NCBI GenBank assembly: GCA_047639675.1
Contig: JBLIOI010000009.1
Location: 1-64,000 of the forward strand
DNA length: 64,000 nt
Direction of reading: 5' to 3'
Source: JABACD01 sp047639675
GTDB taxonomy: Bacteria > Planctomycetota > UBA1135 > GCA-002686595
Part shown: piece after piece, positions 1-7,183 of the stretch
How the letters are laid out: every line of letters begins with the position of its first letter
Numbering within the stretch: position 1 is the stretch's first letter
Notes under the pieces: generated by a model
What the model saw: the letters and a program-made list of their open reading frames with translations, nothing else
The model's database searches: none
What the model was told of the DNA's origin: nothing
Translations under genes and position numbers: made by a program

Positions 1-289
1 CACCGCCGCCGCCGCCGCCGCCGCCGCCACCGCGGGGCTGACGCTCTTGCGCTTCGTTGACGCGGATGTTGCGTCCGTCGAGATCCATGCCGTCTAGGGC
101 TTGGATTGCGGACTGAGCTTCTTCATCGCTTGACAGCTCGATGAAAGCGAAGCCACGGGGGCGTCCAGTGTCACGGTCAGTGACGATGTGGACGTCCTTG
201 ATGTTGCGGCCATCAGCGCCAAAGGCGGCTCGGAGAGCTTCCTCGTTCGTGTCCCAGGAGAGATTTCCGATGTAGAGTCGATTACCCAT
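1..289 (-). CDS. Glycine-rich RRM RNA-binding protein (C-terminus cut by window edge)
   Basis: The minus strand from 289 downward encodes one RNA recognition motif followed by a glycine tail that runs off the window. RNP2 is visible as LYIGNL (residues 5-10) and RNP1 as RGFAFIEL (about residues 45-52). After residue 80 the chain becomes QPRGGGG with at least ten glycines, encoded by a GGC run. This is the layout of the small cold-inducible RNA-binding proteins of bacteria, which bind single-stranded RNA in the cytoplasm. The start ATG (287-289) is placed because RNP2 follows almost at once, as is usual in the family. The gene is divergent from asnB. The 3' end and full length cannot be seen. 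Family assignment is firm; the RNA target is unknown. Confidence 0.9.
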   Translation of the reverse strand, partial: MGNRLYIGNLSWDTNEEALRAAFGADGRNIKDVHIVTDRDTGRPRGFAFIELSSDEEAQSAIQALDGMDLDGRNIRVNEAQERQPRGGGGGGGGGG

Positions 290-678
290 TCTCGTAGTGT
301 CCAGTCAGTGTGTGCTCAGCTGACAATCACTCGTGAAACGGAGACGGTGCAGGCAAAGCTAGAAACAGAAATTCGCGCGTCCGGAGTGGACGCGTCGCAC
401 AACCGTGGAGATCCCACGGATTGCTGCCCGTAAGGATGACCCAAGATGGGTCGGGCCCACAACCCCTTAGATCAAAATAAAACTCCGACATGCGAGATCA
501 TAGCGGGCTTCTTGAGCCGCTCCGCGTACTAACGAACCCATGAGCTTGGAAGTTGCTTTTGAGAGCGACGGAAGGGGAATGCGAACTTCGTCTGCCTGGC
601 CTCCAGAAAGCCCTTCAAATCGTGCGGTGATTCCAAGTCGGTTGAAGTCTCGTCGGGCGGGGTACCGATACGATCATC
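290..678. other. Divergent intergenic region between the RRM gene and asnB
   Basis: This stretch of 389 bases separates two divergent genes and should hold both promoters and 5' leaders. A short perfect inverted repeat, GACCCA-aga-TGGGTC, lies at 438-452. I see no convincing ORF, no clear sigma-70 promoter and no recognisable riboswitch. The long leader in front of the RRM gene could be regulatory, as for other cold-inducible RNA-binding protein genes, but nothing in the sequence proves it. Confidence 0.4.
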
Positions 679-2472
679 ATGTGCGGATTCTTAGGAATAG
701 TAGCCCTACAGGGCAGGCGGCCGTCGGTAACCACTGCCGAACTCGAGTACATGCGAGACCAGATGGTGTCGCGTGGACCGGACGGTGCGGGCCTTTTGAT
801 AGAGGGAAATATTGCCCTCGCCCATCGCCGCTTGGCGGTGATCGACACCAGTGAAGCAGGTGCTCAGCCCATGACCACGCCGGATGGCCGATTTCATCTT
901 TTGTACAACGGCGAGCTGTACAACGACGCGGAATTGCGCGCAGATTTGATCTCCGTGGGGGCAGCTGTCGGCGGCTTCCGGGGTAGTTGCGACACGGAGA
1001 CTGTCTTATGGGCTTTCGCAACCTGGGGGCCCGAAGCCTTCAGCCGCATGCGCGGAATGTTCTCGGTGGCGGTTTATGACACGCGCGAACAGGTCTTGCA
1101 CCTGGCTCGCGATCCCTTGGGAATTAAGCCGCTCTACTACCACATTGGCAATGGTGAGTTGACCTTTGCTAGCGAACCGAAGGCACTCTTGGCACATCCG
1201 AAAATCGATGTGATGCCAAATATGCCGATGGCCAGCGCCTACTTGTCGACCCTCTGCACGACGCTAGGACGCAACACGATGTTCAACGACGTCTGGGTGC
1301 TGAAGCCCGGTGAACGTGCGGAGTTTGATGCGCGCACAGGGGAGATGCGTAGCGGTGATTACTACAAGCCGGTTGAGGTCTCTAAGGACAAAATGACCTC
1401 GGATGAAGCGGCGGATTTGGTACGTGGCGTTTTGGAAGACTCGGTTGAAAAGCACTTGCGCTCAGACGTGCCTTTATCCGCGCTACTGAGTGGCGGATTG
1501 GATAGCACGATTATCTGTCAGACAGCACGCGAATCAGTGCGAGGCTTAAACACTTGGTGTGCCGGCGCACAGGAGCTGGGCAGCGCGAATACAGACTTCG
1601 AGTTTGCTCGTGAAGCTGCCAGCAGCATGGGAGCTCAGCACACTGAAGTCGCAATCGATGGTGACAAGTTCCGCGAGGACTGGCCCACCTTGATCGAACG
1701 GGGCGGTTTACCGCTCAGCACGCCGAACGAGATCGCGATTCACGCAGTAGCCAAAGACATGCGCAAGCAGGGTTTCGTGGTTACTTTGAGCGGCGAAGGT
1801 GCGGACGAGCTGTTCGGGGGCTATGAACTCGCCTTGCAGATGGCCGAAAATTTCTGCTACTCACCTGCGGACAAACGCAGTGGGGGCCGCTTCCAGCTCG
1901 AGTCCTCCGCGTGGGTGGCTCCACATGTCAAGCCACACTTGTTGAGTTCCTTGGCATGGGGAGCGAGTAACGGCGACCGATTGTTGAACGAACAATACGA
2001 CGAACTCTACAAGCAGTGCGAGCGCGAGGTCGGTGAGGCGGGGACTCCGCTTGACGCGCACCTGCGTTTTCTGCGCAAGAACAACTTGACCGGACTACTG
2101 CAGCGACTTGATCGGAGCACCATGTTGGCTTCGATCGAAGGGCGTACACCCTTCGCAGACGTTGCGGTGGCTGAAGTCGCCGATAGTCTGCCAATGAACT
2201 TGAAACTCGGCGGGCGAGGGAAGCAGGTTCTGCGTGACGCATGGCGCGGCGAGATTCCGGAATCAATCGTCGATCGCAAGAAACAGTCCTTTGCGCTGCC
2301 CTTCCAAAATTGGGTCAGTGAGTTGGCTTGGCGCCTTGACACTTCGCCCTTCGCCAAGATGTTCTTCGGAGACAAAATGCGACGCGAAGTCCAGTTGGAT
2401 GCTAAGCGTCACTGGCAGCTGGCGTGGCCGATGCTGAATTTGGCCCTTTGGGGTGACTCCTGGTTCGGATAG
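679..2472 (+). CDS. asnB: Asparagine synthase (glutamine-hydrolysing)
   Basis: Cytoplasmic amidotransferase converting aspartate, glutamine and ATP to asparagine, glutamate, AMP and PPi. The chain opens MCGFLGI, giving the N-terminal nucleophile Cys after Met removal. The class II glutaminase domain covers about residues 1-210 (SRGPDGAG, AHRRLAVID and YNGELYN are visible). The synthetase domain follows, with the PP-loop SGGLDST near residues 269-275 and SGEGADELFGGY further on. Length (597 aa) suits the family. The ATG is fixed by the need for Cys2. No strong Shine-Dalgarno is visible. The stop lies close to the downstream lipoprotein start. Paralogues of this fold also act in surface-polysaccharide loci, and the glycosyltransferase nearby makes such a role conceivable, but ordinary asparagine synthesis is the first reading. 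Confidence 0.93.
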   Translation: MCGFLGIVALQGRRPSVTTAELEYMRDQMVSRGPDGAGLLIEGNIALAHRRLAVIDTSEAGAQPMTTPDGRFHLLYNGELYNDAELRADLISVGAAVGGFRGSCDTETVLWAFATWGPEAFSRMRGMFSVAVYDTREQVLHLARDPLGIKPLYYHIGNGELTFASEPKALLAHPKIDVMPNMPMASAYLSTLCTTLGRNTMFNDVWVLKPGERAEFDARTGEMRSGDYYKPVEVSKDKMTSDEAADLVRGVLEDSVEKHLRSDVPLSALLSGGLDSTIICQTARESVRGLNTWCAGAQELGSANTDFEFAREAASSMGAQHTEVAIDGDKFREDWPTLIERGGLPLSTPNEIAIHAVAKDMRKQGFVVTLSGEGADELFGGYELALQMAENFCYSPADKRSGGRFQLESSAWVAPHVKPHLLSSLAWGASNGDRLLNEQYDELYKQCEREVGEAGTPLDAHLRFLRKNNLTGLLQRLDRSTMLASIEGRTPFADVAVAEVADSLPMNLKLGGRGKQVLRDAWRGEIPESIVDRKKQSFALPFQNWVSELAWRLDTSPFAKMFFGDKMRREVQLDAKRHWQLAWPMLNLALWGDSWFG

Positions 2473-2515
2473 GCGGAACCGCATGGCATCGCTTTCGAGG
2501 TACAATCGGCGGACG

Positions 2516-3295
2516 ATGCTCCCCCGACTTTCACAACGAATCTCATTGAAGCTGGCGCTGTACCTGACGCTTACGGCTTGCCTCCCAATCGGGGCTTGCC
2601 AATCTCCAGTGGTGGCCAACGAGGATGAGCCCCTTGAGGTACCCGAGTATTCGCCGATTTCGATGGATGCTTTCCTTGCAGGCGGGCCCGAGCGTCATGA
2701 ATCGAGGGTTCAAGAGCGCGAAGCAATCATTACGGTAGAGCGCGTAGACCGGATTGAAAGAGAGAGTTGTGGTTTGCACCTCTTGCAGCCTCTGCGCGAT
2801 ATCGAGCGCGACCCGACCGCCACAGACCTTGCCATGGCCGCCGGTTTTCACTACTTGCGATCACGCAACCGCTACTCCACCTTCGATCAAGAAAGCTACG
2901 AGCGCGAGGATTGGCTGGCTGATTGGGAGGAGTGGCCAGTTTCCATCGAGCGCCTGCTTCCGAACTCAGAGCTCTCACTCTCCTTGTGGGACAAGGGCGG
3001 CTATCGTGGTTTCTGGATTGAGCTGACGATTCAAGCCAAGGGAGGCCGAGAATTGCGGGCCCACGTAGAGCCCTTGGGAGACACCATGCCCTTTGTCGAC
3101 TGGTGCGGATTCAGGACCTTCCCTGGTGAGTCAGTGACCGACTTGAGCGCGGTTCTTGTAGCGGATGGCGTCTACTACTTACCCTTTTCGGTTCGAGACT
3201 TGGTTCTAGCCGATAGCTTTCCAACGAGCCTGGTGGTTGCTGAGGGCCTGAGCCACGACGAAGCTCATGCGTTGCTAAAGAGGTTTAGCCGCTAG
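2516..3295 (+). CDS. Predicted lipoprotein of unknown function
   Basis: I do not recognise the family. From ATG 2516 the protein begins MLPRLSQRISLKLALYL and continues to a lipobox-like IGAC about 27 residues in, so a lipid-anchored envelope protein of 259 aa is likely. The reading frame is open further upstream to 2453, overlapping the asnB end, but that would put about 20 hydrophilic residues before the signal peptide, so the internal ATG is preferred. The mature part is acidic and has a lone Cys pair (ESCGLHL, DWCGF) that could form a disulfide. It starts 43 bases after asnB and may be co-transcribed with it. Confidence 0.7.
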   Translation: MLPRLSQRISLKLALYLTLTACLPIGACQSPVVANEDEPLEVPEYSPISMDAFLAGGPERHESRVQEREAIITVERVDRIERESCGLHLLQPLRDIERDPTATDLAMAAGFHYLRSRNRYSTFDQESYEREDWLADWEEWPVSIERLLPNSELSLSLWDKGGYRGFWIELTIQAKGGRELRAHVEPLGDTMPFVDWCGFRTFPGESVTDLSAVLVADGVYYLPFSVRDLVLADSFPTSLVVAEGLSHDEAHALLKRFSR

Positions 3296-3311
3296 CTCCA
3301 GACTGATTGAG

Positions 3312-3333
3312 CTCCCCTGTTTGTTCTGGGGAG
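3312..3333 (+). terminator. Possible terminator hairpin after the lipoprotein gene
   Basis: Perfect 6-bp stem CTCCCC/GGGGAG around a 10-base loop, 16 bases past the lipoprotein stop. There is no U-tract after it, so intrinsic termination is uncertain; it might instead mark an mRNA 3' end. Confidence 0.3.
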
Positions 3334-3548
3334 GGCAGCCCCTCAGCTAAGGAGCAAGATCGGCTAGGAACCCGTTGCGCGGGGCTGCTCGACAGGGATT
3401 CTACTCACCGCTTCCTTGAACAGAGTCCGGGCCTCTCCTTGAAGGAGTGCTGCCAGGCGACACGGCGCATGGCCTGCGGCGAGGAATTCAAAAGGTGCCT
3501 GAATGTGGAGATCCAGGCCCTTCGGAATGCGACTGCTACGGACGTCTT

Positions 3549-5411
3549 TTAGAAGCTGGCGTCAGTGAACGAGTTGCCACCGCTCAATACCATGGATAGC
3601 GCTTCCGCATCAGCGACCACGGGAGTGGGCATTTGGCGGGCACCGTCGCGCGGCGCCTGTTCTTCATTGGACTGAATGCGACAAAGCATGAACTTGCCGG
3701 CTTCGCGCCACTCCTCAGGAGTCAAGCTGCCCCCAAAAAGTGCGATGTTCAGGATCTCATCTGAACCCAAGATTCGGGCATGACTCGCTTCGAGAGCTGC
3801 GATCACTTCGGCTTGCGGTCCATCTAGCTCAGAGTCCACACGCAAACGTAGGCAAACATCCTCGCGACCGGAAATGACGCGGGCGAAGACTCCGAAGAAA
3901 TTGTCAAGCTCGGCAGAGTCCGCGTAGTTGGGCCAAGCGAAAACGTTGATGTGATCGAGCTCGTCGTCTGTGGACTCAGCGGCCGGCATAGACCCACCTG
4001 CCGGTTGTGGGGGACTTGCCACCTGAGCGACGTTCGCCACCAGGCGCATGTCCCGATTGAACTTTGCAGCGGGACGTTCGGTCTGGGTGATTGGAACCTG
4101 TGCCGCATTCTCGAAACCCGTAGCGAGCAATTCCGCGGCCAAGGACTCCGGCGTCCAGCCCCACTTATGCAATTGGGGTTCACCCTGTTCGTCGACCTCC
4201 GGGGGATAGCCAAAGATGGAGATCATGCCAAGGTCATAACCGTTCATCTCGGTGCCGACCAGGTCCATGCAGCGAGCAAAATTGGGCAATTCTAAGCACA
4301 GCTCTCCACCGGGGGCGAGCAAGCGGCGCCACTCACGCAATGCGGCGCGAGCTTGCGCCAAGGTTAGATGCTCAAATAGATGGCAAGACTCAATAACCGA
4401 ACAAGAAGCATCATCAAGCATCGGAAGCTCGGACGCGGGGGCGATGATGTCCGGGTTGAACTCGGGGTTGACGTCTACGTTCACCCAACCCTCGCGGCGA
4501 TCGGGGCCGCAGCCCAGGTGCAACCTTAGGGCTGAATTCGTTGTGTTCTGATTGGCTTGCATGGTCGTCTGCTGAGGTGTTTGGAAAGTGGGCTTGGCGC
4601 TTTTCAGTGCACTAAGCTCTTGGGGCTCGAAGGCTGATTCCCAATAGTCAAAGTGGTCGGCATAGGTGTTCACTTCGATGCCGTGACCTTGGGCGGCTGC
4701 CCAAAAGGTTTTGGCCCAATCGATGCCGTAGTTTTCCGCGAAGTAGGAGTAGGCGAAGCGCTTAGCGCGGACCTGGTATTCTTCGCGGCTGATCGTGTTG
4801 GTGCCCTTCGCACCGTAGGTGGTTCCACCGAGGTGTTGATACTCGACGTCATCGCTGTATGCGACGATTAGGCCCCTTTGGTAGAGCTTATAGGACAATT
4901 CATGGATGGCGCCCCAGCAGTAGCGGAAGTCGGGATTGAGGAATCCAACCTTCTCAACTGCACTTGCGCGCATCATGAAACCCAAGTAGTCACAGGTGGT
5001 GACAGCGCGCCAACCTTGCGCTCCTTGACGCCCTGAGCTTGGGTACTGCTTGTCCTTGCAGGTGGGGGAGAGAATTGCGAGCCGCGGATCGCGTTCCATA
5101 CTCTCGATCAAAATGCGCGCAGCATCGACACCTTCGTCGAAGACGAGGTCGTTCATCAAGACCCAGTAGTAGTCGTAGCCTGTTGTGCTATTCCGCGCGT
5201 GATCGAGGGCAAGATTATGAGCCAAGCACTTGCCGCGGAAATCCGCGTCCTCGTAGTGCAGCGTCGTGTGCTCGGTGAGCTTCTCCGCTTCCGTCCCCGC
5301 CTCAACGACAACCAAGTCGTAGTCGATGGTCATACTGCGCTCAAGCCAGCCAGCGAGATCGCGAACTAGATCTGGCCGGTTACGAGAAACAACTAATACA
5401 GCGACCTTCAT
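3549..5411 (-). CDS. Family 2 glycosyltransferase fused to a SAM methyltransferase
   Basis: Large cytoplasmic fusion of 620 aa. Residues 1 to about 230 form a GT-A type glycosyltransferase: the start MKVAVLVVSRNRPD is the usual first strand, MNDLVFD (86-92) stands where the metal-binding DXD normally lies, and the acceptor segment contains CWGAIHELSYKL. A Gln/Asn/Thr-rich linker (about 270-293) leads to a class I methyltransferase with SAM motif I at LHLGCGPD (297-304), followed by VNVDVNPEF and LAPGGELCLELPNF. The last 140 residues (from about HINVFAWPNY) look like a third small domain I cannot name. It overlaps the RapZ-like gene upstream by ATGA, so the two are translationally coupled. A role in making a methylated glycan is likely; donor and acceptor are unknown. 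Confidence 0.8.
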   Translation of the reverse strand: MKVAVLVVSRNRPDLVRDLAGWLERSMTIDYDLVVVEAGTEAEKLTEHTTLHYEDADFRGKCLAHNLALDHARNSTTGYDYYWVLMNDLVFDEGVDAARILIESMERDPRLAILSPTCKDKQYPSSGRQGAQGWRAVTTCDYLGFMMRASAVEKVGFLNPDFRYCWGAIHELSYKLYQRGLIVAYSDDVEYQHLGGTTYGAKGTNTISREEYQVRAKRFAYSYFAENYGIDWAKTFWAAAQGHGIEVNTYADHFDYWESAFEPQELSALKSAKPTFQTPQQTTMQANQNTTNSALRLHLGCGPDRREGWVNVDVNPEFNPDIIAPASELPMLDDASCSVIESCHLFEHLTLAQARAALREWRRLLAPGGELCLELPNFARCMDLVGTEMNGYDLGMISIFGYPPEVDEQGEPQLHKWGWTPESLAAELLATGFENAAQVPITQTERPAAKFNRDMRLVANVAQVASPPQPAGGSMPAAESTDDELDHINVFAWPNYADSAELDNFFGVFARVISGREDVCLRLRVDSELDGPQAEVIAALEASHARILGSDEILNIALFGGSLTPEEWREAGKFMLCRIQSNEEQAPRDGARQMPTPVVADAEALSMVLSGGNSFTDASF

Positions 5412-5890
5412 GAAACCTCCCGCTCGCGATGGATCACCGCGATTTCAAGGCCCGTCGCGCGCAGCCGGCGTGCCAGTTCTTCCGTGAGAATCGTCGAACG
5501 GTGGCGTCCTGCGGAGCAACCCAGAGCGATTCGTGCACCATCATCCACGCGCGAAAGAAGCAGCGCGAGTGGCACGGCTGTTTGCAGGAATTCCTGCGCA
5601 GCTTCTTGGTTCAAGACCCAGTCACGCATTTCGCCGCAGGGTTCCGACCAGAGATCCCAGGTGTTTTCACGTGCCGGGTTCTTGAGGAAGCTGACGTCGA
5701 AGTAGTGGTTGGCGGGGGGCCGTCCGTACTTGAAGCCAAAGGAGATCAGCGTAAGGGAGGCCCGATGCCCGCTGCTTGCGCCTTCCGATCCGGAAGAGCT
5801 CGCGATGGCGGCTTGCGAAGGAAGAGCGGCTCGCGGAGATAAATCCAGAAGGTCGCACTTATCGGGGCTTGATTGATTGAAGGCAGTCAC
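5408..5890 (-). CDS. Stand-alone RapZ C-terminal-domain-like protein
   Basis: The 160-aa protein matches only the C-terminal half of RapZ (YvcJ family). SFGFKYGRPPANHYFDVSF (50-68) corresponds to the conserved FGFKYG...D.vfDVRFL segment, LKNP follows, and GCSAGRHRS (124-132) corresponds to GCTGGqHRS. The N-terminal P-loop kinase-like domain of full RapZ is absent; residues 1-45 are low-complexity Ser/Ala. In E. coli the RapZ C-terminal domain binds the sRNA GlmZ and glucosamine-6-phosphate and so controls amino-sugar supply. GTG is chosen as start because GGAGG stands 3 bases upstream of it. The stop overlaps the glycosyltransferase start (ATGA), pointing to a link with sugar or glycan metabolism. 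Family match is good; RNA or amino-sugar binding here is inference. Confidence 0.75.
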   Translation of the reverse strand: MTAFNQSSPDKCDLLDLSPRAALPSQAAIASSSGSEGASSGHRASLTLISFGFKYGRPPANHYFDVSFLKNPARENTWDLWSEPCGEMRDWVLNQEAAQEFLQTAVPLALLLSRVDDGARIALGCSAGRHRSTILTEELARRLRATGLEIAVIHREREVS

Positions 5891-6037
5891 GTTCCTCCAA
5901 TCGAATTTACCCCCGAATGTCTAAAGAGAGGATCAGCGAGCCGTCCCAATCTGGGGCCGCCGGACCCCCTTTCGGACCCTTTTGGGCACTGGAGGAGGGG
6001 GGGCGCCGGAGGTTCTTCTTGGAGTGAGCCCCGTCGT

Positions 6038-6330
6038 CTCGGTCACAGGATTGTGATTCCTCTTGCCGAAGCACCCGGTGCGATACCCCGCGGCGCCCAT
6101 GCGCGCACGAATGCTCTCGAGTCCAGTACGCCAGGGCAGATCGTTGATCCAAGCGCCACGGTCGGAGACGTAGCGCCCGGTCTACATAATGGCGCGCGCC
6201 GGACCGCAATCCGTCTACTGGGTGATGGCCCGGTCGAAGGCTACGCCGCTGCCGGCGATCCAGTCGATTGTTCTTGTTTGATTTGGACGCGAAACACATG
6301 CGTCGAGCTTTGGACGACAATGTTGGATTC
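6038..6330 (-). pseudogene. Sulfatase remnant (N-terminal active-site segment)
   Basis: Read on the minus strand from 6268 downward, one frame gives IDWIAGSGVAFDRAITQ, stop, TDCGPARAIM, stop, TGRYVSDRGAWINDLP, then RTGLESIRARMGAAGYRTGCFGKRNHNP. This is the formylglycine sulfatase signature C-x-P-x-R-x4-T-G followed by the conserved AGYrT..fGKwH block, where His is displaced (GKRNHN). Two in-frame TAG codons (6215-6217 and 6182-6184) break it, and the remaining three quarters of a sulfatase are missing. Traces of the preceding PN-x-x-T-x-IDWIA strand extend to about 6330. Sulfatases are abundant in planctomycetes, so this is probably a decayed family member. It is missed by ORF calling because of the stops. 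Confidence 0.8.
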
Positions 6331-6839
6331 GTTGCCGCCGAGCAGAGTGGTGCCATGTTGGAACTCACTCAAAAAAATGCGAAGGGTGCAAGAATCTCCG
6401 TTTCGAACGAGGGAACGGTATTGAATTGCGCTTTCTTGAAAACTCCTTCGATGCTATTAGCTCGCAGTTTGGGGTGATAGTCCTTCGGTACAGACTATGG
6501 TAGCTGCGCGAAGCGCGGCGCGACTTGCGCCTCGCCGAGCGAGGTCGGCGACCGTGTAACCTAGGCTCTGAAGCAACGCTTAGGATCAGCGCCCCTTCGT
6601 GCCCCGACGGAGGGGCTGGCGGTGACCTCGACCACCTGATAGCACCGGAAAGCAAAGCCAACTGCTCAAGCTTGGGCTCGCTGGGAGTGTCGAGCGGGTG
6701 TGTCCTACCGGCCCTTTTTGTCCGCTGAGGCTCTAATTCTCTATCAGCTGAGGCCGAGATTCACATTCTTATGTGCCCCGATTTGGGCTGGCGAGGAGTG
6801 AGGGGTCGCGTTGAATGTTTGGCCTTGTGAATTGGGCCC

Positions 6840-6897
6840 CCGTCCGTCTCGGACGGAGCGGCAAGGTCTGGAATGCCTCTCAAGCCCGCTTGAGGGG
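6840..6897 (+). repeat. Two consecutive GC-rich hairpins
   Basis: CCGTCCG-TCT-CGGACGG (6840-6856) is a perfect 7-bp inverted repeat. CTCAAG-CCCG-CTTGAG (6879-6894) is a second, extendable by two G-C pairs and a G-T pair at its base. They sit about 290-340 bases upstream of the giant gene. Neither has a U-tract. They could belong to a structured leader or a small RNA; no function can be assigned. Confidence 0.5.
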
Positions 6898-6984
6898 GAG
6901 TGTGCGTCTCACAATGTGAAAGGGATCTGCTTTCAAAATCGCCGCCTAGGCCACCCGGTTCGCTGGCCGTCGGCTTAAATAGAT

Positions 6985-7012
6985 TGATTCGCCCGTGATC
7001 ACGGGCGAATCA
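6985..7012. promoter_or_regulatory. Perfect 28-bp palindrome upstream of the giant gene
   Basis: The half-site TGATTCGCCCGTGA (6985-6998) is followed immediately by its exact reverse complement (6999-7012). It lies 172 bases before the LEPR-XLL start codon. A palindrome without spacer fits a binding site for a dimeric regulator better than a terminator, since there is no loop and no U-tract. The regulator is not identified; no transcription-factor gene lies in the cassette. Confidence 0.6.
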
Positions 7013-7120
7013 GGCTGGGCTTGAACGGCTCTCGGCCCACTTCTGCCATGGCGGAATAGTCCTCAGGCTGCTATCTTTTTACTGAGACTGACGAATTCCC
7101 GGATTGTTTCTGGCTGCTTC

Positions 7121-7147
7121 TTGGCCTGAGATTAATTCCCGTATAAG
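7121..7147 (+). promoter_or_regulatory. Candidate sigma-70-like promoter of the giant gene
   Basis: TTGGCC (7121-7126) and TATAAG (7142-7147) stand 15 bases apart and 37 bases before the ATG at 7184. Each box has partial agreement with the consensus and the spacing is short, so this is only a candidate. The palindrome at 6985-7012 would lie just over 100 bases upstream of the -35 box, an activator-like position. Confidence 0.3.
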
Positions 7148-7183
7148 GGGAGTCGTCATACCCGAGAAGGGGATGGTTCTATT

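Larger units (their letters stand above)
5891..7183. other. Long non-coding region upstream of the giant LEPR-XLL gene
   Basis: Almost 1.3 kb without an intact gene. The left part carries a decayed sulfatase on the minus strand (separate entry). A 42-codon open stretch on the minus strand (6457-6582), bounded by stops on both sides, reads in part LLQSLGYTVADLARRGA and may be another gene fragment. From 6840 to 7012 there are two GC-rich hairpins and a 28-bp palindrome (separate entries). I found no tRNA, no IS end and no known riboswitch. Confidence 0.5.

Noticed and set aside
3307..3552. Plus-strand ORF of 81 aa after the lipoprotein gene
   Set aside because: It begins in a hairpin, has no Shine-Dalgarno and no recognisable pattern.
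5873..6424. Plus-strand ORF of 183 aa in the region upstream of the giant gene
   Set aside because: It is antisense to the sulfatase remnant and shows no protein-like pattern.
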